A stretch of DNA of 5,842 bases from Anaerolineaceae bacterium (GCA_009885445.1 VFKQ01000404.1:1-5842); one strand, 5' to 3'. Shown: positions 1 through 5,732, numbered from the stretch's first letter. Translations and numbers: made by a program. The notes: generated by a model from the sequence alone, not told the origin.

Positions 1-141
1 GGGTCTGTATGCAAAATACTTTTACCCGTCATTGCGAGGGCGTACTCGCCCGAAGCAATCCCCCGTTTGACGCGGAGATTGCTTCGTCGCCGGGTACGGC
101 TCCTCGCAATGACGAACTATTTTGAATTTGCAGACACACCC
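1..141. repeat. Nested palindromic repeat element, possibly a miniature mobile element
   Basis: Three nested inverted repeats share one centre. The outer arms are 1-15 and 127-141 and match at 13 of 15 positions. The middle arms are 27-39 (CGTCATTGCGAGG) and 102-114 (CCTCGCAATGACG), a perfect 13-bp match. The inner arms are 51-60 (CGAAGCAATC) and 77-86 (GATTGCTTCG), a perfect 10-bp match. The middle and inner arms belong to a palindromic repeat type I know from many bacterial chromosomes, where it sits between genes and can fold into a long RNA or DNA hairpin. The outer arms may be terminal inverted repeats of a non-autonomous element, but the left end touches the window edge, so a target duplication cannot be seen. 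Open frames running through it look accidental. Confidence 0.8.
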
Positions 142-143
142 TA

Positions 144-202
144 GCCACAAAGCACACGGAGAACTCAGAATTTTTCTCGAGGAACCCGGTGGTCTCTGTG
201 GC
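144..202. repeat. Weak inverted repeat in the region downstream of the ABC exporter
   Basis: GCCACA (144-149) and TGTGGC (197-202) form 6-bp arms, with a second pair GAGAA (159-163) and TTCTC (174-178) nested inside. The left part (CCACAAAGCACACGGAGAA) resembles degraded intergenic repeats of the 'CCACAAAGACACAAAG' type seen in several phyla. The exporter stops at 260 on the minus strand, so this lies in its 3' flank. I see no convincing GC-rich hairpin followed by a T run there, so no terminator is called. The rest of 203-259 shows nothing beyond AT-rich sequence. Confidence 0.3.
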
Positions 203-259
203 AAAAAAATCTTGGTCTTACACAAAACTCGAGTCGCGCAATTATATCGCGGGCAAATT

Positions 260-2251
260 TTATTGCACACCCTGCCCGCGTTTGAACTGCGTTTCATAAA
301 GTTGCGAATACAGCCCGCCGGTTTTCTGCAATTCAGCATGCGTGCCGCGCTCTACGATGCGTCCGCGATCCAGCACCAGAATTAAATCCGCGGCCAGAAT
401 CGTCGAGAGGCGATGCGCGATGACGATGTTCGTGCGTCCAGCCATCACGCGCTTGAGCGCATCTTGAATCAACGACTCCGATTCGCTGTCCAGCGAACTG
501 GTGGCTTCATCCAAAACCAAAATGCGCGGGTCTTTCAGAATCACACGCGCCAGCGCGATGCGTTGTTTTTCTCCGCCGCTCAAACGATAACCGCGCTCAC
601 CCACGATGGTGTCGTAACCATCCGGCAGGTCTGCAATAAAATTGTGAATGTTCGCGGCGCGCGCGGCGGCTTCGGTCTCTGCTTGTGTCGCGTCGAGTTT
701 GGCATAGGTCAGGTTCGTGCGAATCGTGTCGTGAAAAAGATGCGTCTCCTGCGTGACCATGCCGATCATGTGCGTCAACGAATCGAGAGTCACATCGCGC
801 ACATCGTGGCCGTCCATGCGCACCACGCCGCTGGTGGCGTTGTACAAACGCGGGATCAGATACGTCAACGTGGTTTTGCCGGCGCCCGAGGGGCCGACGA
901 GCGCAACCAACTGTCCGGGTTTCGCGGTAAAGGAGATATCCTCTAAAGCGACGTCCCGCGCCTGAGACGTGGCGCCCGCTTCGGGGTCGGACTCAGATGC
1001 GGCGTTCTCGTCCGCGCTCAAAGCGGGTTCGAGCATCCTATTCTTCGTCTTCGGCGCTGACTCTTGATTCGTCAAAGACATGACCGCGCTAACATTTTCT
1101 ATGCGGCCATAACGGCGCACATCGCTGAGACCTTTGCTGATGCTGGCCGAGTAATTGAAAAACACATTTTCAAAACTTAATTCGCCGGTGGCCTGGGTTA
1201 ACTGGATGGCATTATCTTTTTCTTCGATGTCATTGGGCAGGTCCATGATCTCGAAGACGCGCTCAAACGAAACCATGCTGCTGGCAATTTCTCCGGGCGC
1301 GGCGGCCAGGCCCTGCAGAACGCCGTACAAGGTGCCGAGATAGGAGGTGAAGGCCACGATGGTGCCGATGGTGAATTTATCCTGGATGACGAGCAGGCCG
1401 CCAAAGCCGTAAACGAGGGCAGTGCCAATGGCGCTGACCAAACCCATCATGACGATAAATGATGAGCCGATGATGGCGCGTTGAATGCCGATGTTGCGCA
1501 CACTGGCGGCGCGCTCGCTGAAGCGCTGAATCTCCTGCGTGGAGCGGCCAAATAATTTCACGAGCAGTGCGCCGCCGATGTTGAGGGTCTCGTTCATGTG
1601 CGCATTCATCTGCGCATTGATGTCCATGCCCTGACGGGCGATGATGCGCAAGCGCTGGGCCAGATTGCGCGAGAGAAAATAAAACATCGGCAGGACGAAC
1701 ACGCTGGCGAGGGTCATGCGCCATTCAAAGGCCAGCATCACCGAGAGCATGACAACGCCCTGAATGAGTTGCGTGATGGTGCCCACGATGGTGTTGCTGA
1801 TGGCGTTCTGCGCGCCGATGACGTCGTTGTTCAGGCGGCTCATCAGCTCGCCGACTTTGGTGTTGGTGAAGAAGCGAAACGACATGCGTTGCAAGCGCAC
1901 GAAGAGCGCCACGCGCAAGTCATAGATGACGCCCTCGCCCACGTTGACATTGAGCCTGCGATTCACAACGCCGATAATCCCATTGAGAATCGGCACCATC
2001 AACAACGCCGCGCTAAACATGCCGAGTTGGGTGAGGTTCTTGGTGGGCAAAATCACGTCAATCAGTTGACGAAAGATCAAGGGTGTGGCCAGGCTGAGCG
2101 CGGAGCTAATCAGGATGCAGATTAACATGCCGACAATCTGCCATTGATAGGGTTTGGCAAACAAAAGTACGCGCTTGACCAGCGCCATTGTGATCTTCGG
2201 GGCTTTTTCATCCCCATGCTTAATAAAAGAGAACCAGCCGCCAGGGTGCAT
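260..2251 (-). CDS. ABC exporter half-transporter (fused membrane and ATPase domains)
   Basis: This is an MsbA/LmrA-like type IV exporter of 663 aa. It should dimerise (or pair with a partner) in the cytoplasmic membrane and pump lipids, drugs or peptides outward using ATP; the substrate cannot be read from sequence. The membrane domain with about six helices spans residues 36-310. The ATPase domain shows the A-loop Tyr367, Walker A GPSGAGKTT (453-461), Q-loop Gln501, signature LSGGE (557-561), Walker B ILVLDE (577-582), D-loop SSLD (585-588) and switch His613, so it should be active. The A-loop to Walker A distance is 86 residues against about 25 in MsbA, because of an insertion (about 371-432) rich in Asp, Glu, Ala and Ser. 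The ATG at 2251 is preferred over Met22 (2188): AAAGGA lies 11 nt before it, and the M-H-P-G-G-W-F-S start is a conserved-looking extension in related exporters. No partner gene adjoins, so a homodimer is likely. Confidence 0.95.
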   Translation of the reverse strand: MHPGGWFSFIKHGDEKAPKITMALVKRVLLFAKPYQWQIVGMLICILISSALSLATPLIFRQLIDVILPTKNLTQLGMFSAALLMVPILNGIIGVVNRRLNVNVGEGVIYDLRVALFVRLQRMSFRFFTNTKVGELMSRLNNDVIGAQNAISNTIVGTITQLIQGVVMLSVMLAFEWRMTLASVFVLPMFYFLSRNLAQRLRIIARQGMDINAQMNAHMNETLNIGGALLVKLFGRSTQEIQRFSERAASVRNIGIQRAIIGSSFIVMMGLVSAIGTALVYGFGGLLVIQDKFTIGTIVAFTSYLGTLYGVLQGLAAAPGEIASSMVSFERVFEIMDLPNDIEEKDNAIQLTQATGELSFENVFFNYSASISKGLSDVRRYGRIENVSAVMSLTNQESAPKTKNRMLEPALSADENAASESDPEAGATSQARDVALEDISFTAKPGQLVALVGPSGAGKTTLTYLIPRLYNATSGVVRMDGHDVRDVTLDSLTHMIGMVTQETHLFHDTIRTNLTYAKLDATQAETEAAARAANIHNFIADLPDGYDTIVGERGYRLSGGEKQRIALARVILKDPRILVLDEATSSLDSESESLIQDALKRVMAGRTNIVIAHRLSTILAADLILVLDRGRIVERGTHAELQKTGGLYSQLYETQFKRGQGVQ
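956..1141 (-). other. In-frame insertion inside the ATPase domain of the exporter
   Basis: This stretch encodes residues 371-432 of the exporter. It falls between the strand carrying the A-loop tyrosine (ENVFFNY, 361-367) and the strand that starts the ATP-binding core (ALEDISF, 435-441). In the family this gap is a short turn, so about 60 residues are extra. The first half is basic and mixed (RRYGRIENVSAVMSL); the second half (411-432) is acidic and low in complexity, as expected of a disordered loop. The frame stays open and all catalytic motifs follow intact. No clear tandem repeat or palindrome marks the origin of the insertion. Confidence 0.7.
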
Positions 2252-2259
2252 TGTTTTTT

Positions 2260-2310
2260 TAGTCCTTTAGTTTTTAGTTTCGTAGTTGGATAGTTAGATA
2301 GTGCGGTAGT
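2260..2310. repeat. Degenerate octamer tandem array (TAGTNNNN)
   Basis: TAGT recurs at 2260, 2268, 2275, 2283, 2291, 2299 and 2307: seven copies at 8-bp steps, with one 7-bp step. On the minus strand the unit reads ACTANNNN. The array begins 9 bp before the exporter start codon and contains its probable ribosome binding sequence (AAAGGA), so it forms the last part of the exporter leader. The variable four bases differ between units, so this is an old or rapidly drifting array. Confidence 0.75.
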
Positions 2311-2331
2311 TGAAAACAGGCATACAGGGAA

Positions 2332-2392
2332 ACACGTAGACAAGTATACAAGGGATTCCGTGTTTACTTGTCTACGTGTCTACTTATTTACT
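2332..2392. repeat. Inverted octamer repeats forming a perfect 15-bp stem
   Basis: ACACGTAGACAAGTA (2332-2346) is the exact reverse complement of 2365-2379, with an 18-nt loop between. The right arm continues as an octamer array: TAC recurs at 2365, 2373, 2381 and 2389 with the unit TACTTGTC. The left arm carries two units in the opposite direction (GTA at 2336 and 2344). It lies between the divergent genes, in the probable leader of the exporter transcript. It is not followed by a T run on either strand, so it does not look like a standard terminator. It may simply be inverted copies of one repeat family. Confidence 0.8.
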
Positions 2393-2404
2393 GAACTTGC
2401 CCAG

Positions 2405-2433
2405 TATATACCTTATCCCCGTGGATTTCGCAA
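2405..2433 (-). promoter_or_regulatory. Candidate promoter of the ABC exporter
   Basis: Read on the minus strand, TTGCGA (2433-2428, 4 of 6 to TTGACA) and TATATA (2410-2405, 5 of 6 to TATAAT) are separated by exactly 17 bp. Transcription would begin near 2398 and give a leader of about 145 nt that includes the 15-bp stem and the TAGT octamer array. A TATACT at 2348-2343 is an alternative -10 box, without a good -35 box. This is a motif-based call only. Confidence 0.4.
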
Positions 2434-2452
2434 CTGGCACAGCGGGCAGGGA

Positions 2453-2458
2453 TATAAT
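2453..2458 (+). promoter_or_regulatory. TATAAT -10 box of the small membrane protein gene
   Basis: A perfect TATAAT lies 23 nt before the ATG at 2482. Initiation near 2465 would leave a short leader that still contains the ribosome binding site. The -35 side is poor: the best match, TTCGCA (2427-2432), sits 20 bp upstream and overlaps the -35 box proposed for the divergent exporter promoter. Confidence 0.5.
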
Positions 2459-2470
2459 CTCAGCCAGCCC

Positions 2471-2476
2471 AAGGAG
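2471..2476 (+). promoter_or_regulatory. Ribosome binding site of the small membrane protein gene
   Basis: AAGGAG sits 5 nt before the ATG at 2482. It is the clearest ribosome binding site in the window, and it fixes the start of a gene that could not otherwise be recognised by similarity. Confidence 0.8.
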
Positions 2477-2481
2477 AAAGC

Positions 2482-2817
2482 ATGCCCACAAAAGCCCCCA
2501 TTGTTGCAAGCGTAATTACATTTATTCTCTTGGTCGTACTCTCGCTCTTTTTTGGGATCGTGCAATTGCTGGCCCTCGACGGCGCAATCAACGAGCAACG
2601 CGCCATGCTCGGGCTGGGCGTCTCGGCGCTCGCTCAGCTGACAGGTTACATTCTGTGCGCCATCTTTGCCGCCCGCCTCACCCGCCGCGCGTTGACAAAG
2701 TTTCAATGGGGCAATGTAGCGTCCGCGCTGTTCGGCGTGGTGATTGCCACATTCACAGGCGTGGGCGTGGCTTTTGTTTCCCTGATTCTGGGAGTTCTTG
2801 CTTCGGGCGTGAGCTGA
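2482..2817 (+). CDS. Small hydrophobic membrane protein, not recognised
   Basis: I do not recognise this 111-aa protein. It is strongly hydrophobic, with three likely membrane helices at about residues 7-31, 43-65 and 79-108. A short loop (DGAINEQRA, 33-41) joins the first two and a basic loop (RLTRRALTKFQW, 65-76) joins the second and third. By the positive-inside rule the basic loop should be cytoplasmic. There is no catalytic or metal-binding motif and no cleavable signal peptide. A TATAAT box and a strong AAGGAG with ideal spacing support it as a real, separately expressed gene. It points away from the exporter and converges on the HEPN gene, whose stop is 24 bp away. No terminator is visible between the two; GGGCG (2805-2809) and CGCCC (2825-2829) could pair but have no T run. 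A role next to the exporter is possible but unsupported. Confidence 0.8.
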   Translation: MPTKAPIVASVITFILLVVLSLFFGIVQLLALDGAINEQRAMLGLGVSALAQLTGYILCAIFAARLTRRALTKFQWGNVASALFGVVIATFTGVGVAFVSLILGVLASGVS

Positions 2818-2841
2818 TGCATTGCGCCCAGCGACTTCAGA

Positions 2842-3180
2842 TTATTCCCCCAGCATTTTTTGCACTTGTAATTTCACGGCTGGTAAATCATTCATGGCAG
2901 TATCCCAGATTACATCCAGATTTATTTCGCGGTAATCGTGGACAATCTTGTTGCGCATCGCGCGCATTTGCATCCACGGCAATTTAGGGTGTTCGTCTTG
3001 AAATTCATCGGATACACTGTTTGAGGCTTCCCCGATAATTTCGATTTGATGCATCACTGCGTCTTGCATCATCTGATTTTCAAGAAAGGCTTCCTTGCTC
3101 ACAGAGTGCAAATACCCATCTATGCGCCGAATGGCATCCAGCACATCCCCCAGAAATGTGAGCGGATCATTGTTCCTCAT
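2842..3180 (-). CDS. HEPN-domain RNase toxin, HepT-like (DUF86)
   Basis: This 112-aa all-helical protein is of the DUF86/HepT family. Its hallmark RX4HXY motif is complete: Arg76, His81 and Tyr83 in RNKIVHDY. In characterised HepT toxins Arg and His form the RNase site of the dimer, and the Tyr is the residue the partner nucleotidyltransferase modifies with AMP to silence the toxin. A conserved-looking IGEASNSVS segment (49-57) matches the second helix region of the family. Length and motif position are normal, so the toxin should be intact. The ATG at 3180 lies inside the upstream nucleotidyltransferase gene (14-bp overlap) with a purine-rich AGGGTGG 6 nt before it, which suggests translational coupling. 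Family and pairing are secure; that it acts as a toxin in this cell is inferred. Confidence 0.9.
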   Translation of the reverse strand: MRNNDPLTFLGDVLDAIRRIDGYLHSVSKEAFLENQMMQDAVMHQIEIIGEASNSVSDEFQDEHPKLPWMQMRAMRNKIVHDYREINLDVIWDTAMNDLPAVKLQVQKMLGE

Positions 3181-3472
3181 ACAGCACCACCCTGTCTTTT
3201 TCGATGTTCGGTCTGCGGCGATGATTGAGACCTTCCTCGGTCACCAAATCCACTTCGCGGCCCAACTTTGTTTTCAATTCCTGTTCGAGCCTGATAAATT
3301 CAAGCAGGCCAAGCACAGGCCTCATTCCGGATGGCTTGAGCGCGACAAGCAGGTCAATGTCACTCTCGGGCGTTGCTTCGCCGCGCGCATACGAACCAAA
3401 GACGGAAATCCGTTTGACGTATGGCCGCAGGAGCGGCGTCACTTTTGCGCTGAGTTCAGCAAATTTATCCAT
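3167..3472 (-). CDS. Minimal nucleotidyltransferase antitoxin, MntA-like
   Basis: This is a 101-aa protein of the minimal nucleotidyltransferase (MNT) family of the polymerase-beta superfamily. The signature GSX10DXD is exact: Gly26, Ser27, then Asp38 and Asp40 (GSYARGEATPESDID). Asp75 in GREVDLV is the expected third carboxylate, so metal binding and catalysis look intact. In studied pairs the MNT antitoxin attaches AMP to the tyrosine of the HEPN toxin's RX4HXY motif. That partner is encoded immediately downstream with a 14-bp overlap. The start at 3472 gives the normal N-terminus; there is no clear ribosome binding site. ligA ends 23 bp upstream, so read-through and coupling from ligA may supply expression. 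A weak TAAACT ending 6 nt before the ATG could instead be a -10 box. Confidence 0.9.
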   Translation of the reverse strand: MDKFAELSAKVTPLLRPYVKRISVFGSYARGEATPESDIDLLVALKPSGMRPVLGLLEFIRLEQELKTKLGREVDLVTEEGLNHRRRPNIEKDRVVLYEEQ

Positions 3473-3488
3473 GCAATAAGTTTAGCAC

Positions 3489-3504
3489 AAAGCCATCAGG
3501 CTTT
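3489..3504. other. Small hairpin at the ligA stop codon
   Basis: AAAGCC (3489-3494) and GGCTTT (3499-3504) form a perfect 6-bp stem with a 4-nt loop. On the minus strand the loop TGAT contains the ligA stop codon TGA (3498-3496). No T run follows, so it is at best a weak terminator or a translation-sensitive structure between ligA and the antitoxin gene. Stems of this size also occur by chance. Confidence 0.35.
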
Positions 3505-5562
3505 CTGAACAAGTTTCCTCAACTCCGCCTCCCCCACAACCTTCACTCCCAGACTCTTCGCCTTCTCAAACTTCGACCCGGGCGCTTCGCCGAGCACGAG
3601 ATAACTGGTCTTCTTGCTGACGCTATCCGTCACCTTGCCGCCATGCGACTCGATAAAATCTTTGGCATCGTCACGCGAAAAAGTGGGCAACGTGCCCGTG
3701 ATAACAAACGTCATCCCACTAAACAGCCCCTCTTTCTTCTTTCCTCTTTCTTCACTCGTTGGCCACACCCCCGCCTTCTTCAACTTCGCCAGCACTTTTT
3801 GATTCGCCTTGCGCGCGAACCAGTCCACGATGCCCTCGGCGATGTTGGGACCGATTCCCTCGATGGACTGCAAATCTTCAGCGGAGGTTTTCGCCAGCGC
3901 ATCCAAATTTCCGAAGTGACCAGCCAAGTCCGCCGCGCTGACTTCGCCCACGCCGTGGATTCCCAGCGCGGTGATTAATCGCGTCAGCGTTTGATTCTTT
4001 GAATTGGCAATCGAAGCCAGCAAATTATCAGCCTTCTTATCGGCGAAGCCTTCGAGTTCGAGCAGTGCCTCTTTCGTCAGCGTGTAAATATCGGCCACAT
4101 CTTTCACCAGGCCCGACTCGATAAGTTGCTCCACGATTTTGATTCCGAGTCCCACAATGTCCATTGCGCCGCGTGAGACGAAGTGCTCCACGTTGCGCAC
4201 GAGTTGCGCGGGGCAGGCCGCGTTGACGCAATACCAGGCCACCTCGCCTTCGAGATGCTCCACGGCCTGTGCACAAGCCGGACAATTTGTCGGCGGCTTG
4301 AACTTTTTTTCTTTGCCAGAACGCGCATCCGTCACAGGGCCGATGACGTACGGAATCACCTCGCCCGCGCGCTTGACCAATACGCGGTCACCGATGCGGA
4401 TATCTTTTTCGGCGATGAAGTCGAAGTTGTGCAGGGTTGCCCGCTCGACGATCACGCCCCCGACCTCAACGGGTTCGAGCACCGCAAACGGAGTCAGCAC
4501 GCCCGTGCGCCCCACCGCCACGCCGATGTCATTGAGAGTCGTCGTCACTTCGCGCGCAGGGAATTTAAAAGCAATCGCGCCGCGCGGGTCCTTGCCCACG
4601 AATCCGAGTTCAGCGGCCAGAGTCAAATCGTCCACTTTGATGACCATGCCGTCCGCTTCGTAAGGCAGTTCGTCGCGACGTTTGTCCCATGTTTCGGTGT
4701 ACGCAATCGCGGACTCTAAATCATCAAATCGTTTGGCAATATCTGTCGTCGGGAATCCCAATGCCTTGAGATATTGCAAAATCTCCCACTGCGACGTCGG
4801 CACCTTGCCGCCCTCCGCATGGATAATTTGATACACCAACAACGTCAGCGGACGGGAGGCCGTCAACGCCGGGTCGAGTTGACGCAACGACCCCGCCGCC
4901 GTGTTGCGCGGATTCAAATAAGTCTTCTCGCCCGCTTCTTCGAGTTTGCGATTCAACTCGTCAAATTCTTTGATCGGCAAAAACGCCTCACCCCTCAAAA
5001 CTAAGTATTTCGGCACACTGACCACTGTTGACTGATTACTGGTCATTGATAACTGCGAAGTCCCCGAAGGGGGATCACTGGTCACTGGGATTTTCAACGG
5101 TATCGCCCGAATCGTCCGCAAATTGCTCGTGATGTCCTCGCCCACTTCGCCGTCGCCGCGCGTTGCGCCTTGCACGAAGAGTCCATCGCGGTAATGCAAG
5201 ACGACGGAGAGTCCGTCAATTTTTGGCTCGACGACGAACTTTGCTTTTTCGGCGCGGTCGTCTATTTTTGAAATTCGCTCCAGCCATGCGCGCGCATCGT
5301 CCGCGCCGAAGGCATTCGCGAGACTCAAAATCGGCGCGGGGTGGCGCAGCTTGTCGAAACGGTCAGCCGCTTTGGCCCCGGTGCGTTGCGTCGGCGAGTC
5401 GCGAGTCACCCAGTTGGGGTGATCCGCTTCGAGGGCTTTCAACTCGTTCAGCAGGCGGTCATATTCCAAGTCACTAATCAGCGGCGCGTCGAGCACGTGA
5501 TAGCGATGGTTATGAAAATTAATTTCTTCTTTGAGTTGTGCGTAACGAAGTGTTGCGTCCAT
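3496..5562 (-). CDS. ligA: NAD+-dependent DNA ligase LigA
   Basis: LigA seals nicks with a 3'-OH and a 5'-phosphate in duplex DNA using NAD+, in replication and repair; it is normally essential. All domains are present in 688 aa. The Ia domain binds NMN (Tyr21, His22, Asp31, Tyr34, Asp35). The adenylation domain has the catalytic Lys114 in KIDG, Glu112, Glu192, Lys309 and Lys333. The OB fold follows. The zinc finger uses Cys427, Cys430, Cys445 and Cys450. The helix-hairpin-helix domain spans about 490-595 and the BRCT domain about 612-688. Compared with E. coli LigA (671 aa), residue numbers agree at Lys114/115 but are shifted by 19 from Glu192/173 on, so 20 extra residues lie between; they coincide with a heptamer repeat. 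A second repeat codes the linker before BRCT. The start aligns with E. coli; TATAAT ends 7 nt before it and there is no ribosome binding site. Confidence 0.98.
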   Translation of the reverse strand: MDATLRYAQLKEEINFHNHRYHVLDAPLISDLEYDRLLNELKALEADHPNWVTRDSPTQRTGAKAADRFDKLRHPAPILSLANAFGADDARAWLERISKIDDRAEKAKFVVEPKIDGLSVVLHYRDGLFVQGATRGDGEVGEDITSNLRTIRAIPLKIPVTSDPPSGTSQLSMTSNQSTVVSVPKYLVLRGEAFLPIKEFDELNRKLEEAGEKTYLNPRNTAAGSLRQLDPALTASRPLTLLVYQIIHAEGGKVPTSQWEILQYLKALGFPTTDIAKRFDDLESAIAYTETWDKRRDELPYEADGMVIKVDDLTLAAELGFVGKDPRGAIAFKFPAREVTTTLNDIGVAVGRTGVLTPFAVLEPVEVGGVIVERATLHNFDFIAEKDIRIGDRVLVKRAGEVIPYVIGPVTDARSGKEKKFKPPTNCPACAQAVEHLEGEVAWYCVNAACPAQLVRNVEHFVSRGAMDIVGLGIKIVEQLIESGLVKDVADIYTLTKEALLELEGFADKKADNLLASIANSKNQTLTRLITALGIHGVGEVSAADLAGHFGNLDALAKTSAEDLQSIEGIGPNIAEGIVDWFARKANQKVLAKLKKAGVWPTSEERGKKKEGLFSGMTFVITGTLPTFSRDDAKDFIESHGGKVTDSVSKKTSYLVLGEAPGSKFEKAKSLGVKVVGEAELRKLVQKA
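3731..3758. repeat. Heptamer tandem repeat inside ligA (linker before BRCT)
   Basis: On the plus strand TCTTTCT (3731-3737), TCTTTCC (3738-3744), TCTTTCT (3745-3751) and the degenerate TCACTCG (3752-3758) follow without gaps. On the coding strand this reads as purine-rich AGAAAGA units and encodes SEERGKKKEG (603-612), the charged linker between the helix-hairpin-helix and BRCT domains. A flexible linker tolerates such sequence, and the open frame is kept. Confidence 0.7.
5017..5090. repeat. Heptamer tandem repeat (ACTGNNN) inserted in ligA
   Basis: ACTG recurs at exact 7-bp steps at 5017, 5024, 5031, 5038, (ATTG) 5045 and 5052, and again at 5077 and 5084. Between the two groups lies a 5-bp hairpin, TCCCC (5061-5065) and GGGGA (5070-5074). 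The array codes for roughly residues 160-183 of LigA, a Ser/Thr-rich stretch that is missing from E. coli LigA at the same place. Short heptamer repeats of this style are known mainly between genes, for example the short tandem repeats of cyanobacteria; here one lies within an essential gene and keeps the frame. Confidence 0.85.
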
Positions 5563-5569
5563 GCGGCGA

Positions 5570-5596
5570 ATTATATCCGAATCAAATTTGTCGCAA
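5570..5596 (-). promoter_or_regulatory. Probable ligA promoter, leaderless
   Basis: On the minus strand a perfect TATAAT (5575-5570) is followed by only 7 nt before the ATG at 5562, which places initiation at or one base before the start codon. TTGCGA (5596-5591, 4 of 6 to the consensus) lies 15 bp upstream as a -35 candidate, slightly close. There is no purine-rich ribosome binding site, which agrees with a leaderless message. The same GGATATAAT string occurs at the -10 box of the small membrane protein gene. Confidence 0.5.
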
Positions 5597-5732
5597 TGTC
5601 GTTATTGAAGCCGCGCCTTGCGAAAATGATCCGTCACAGCGCAAAATAAATCCGGTGAAATGCGCGTTGGAATATCCGATTTCAAACCGGGCAGTGTGCG
5701 TATTGGTTTTAAGAAAAAGATGTAGAAAATCT

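Noticed and set aside
241..246. TATAAT on the minus strand just after the exporter stop
   Set aside because: No acceptable -35 box at 16-18 bp and no gene downstream within the window; AT-rich sequence gives such matches by chance.
22..339. Minus-strand open frame across the palindromic repeat
   Set aside because: Its product is a translation of the repeat (RHCEE and RNDG strings are typical) and of the exporter's 3' end in another frame.
413..946. Long open frame on the plus strand opposite the exporter ATPase domain
   Set aside because: It is fully antisense to the conserved Walker A to H-loop region, has no ribosome binding site and its composition (Arg, His, Gln rich) is that of a shadow frame.
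1598..2125. 175-codon open frame on the plus strand opposite the exporter membrane domain
   Set aside because: Antisense to a well-supported gene; the His/Ala/Asp-rich product resembles no protein family and reflects codon bias of the true strand.
2805..2829. Possible terminator between the convergent membrane protein and HEPN genes
   Set aside because: Only a 5-bp stem with a 15-nt loop and no T run on either side.
2376..2987. 203-codon open frame on the plus strand overlapping the small membrane protein gene in another frame
   Set aside because: It starts inside the octamer repeat, lacks a ribosome binding site, and runs through the HEPN gene; the 2482 frame has the proper start signals and a coherent hydrophobic pattern.
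4183..4719. Plus-strand open frames opposite ligA (also 4139-4663 and 5341-5649)
   Set aside because: They overlap conserved zinc finger, OB and adenylation domains of ligA; no start signals were seen for them.
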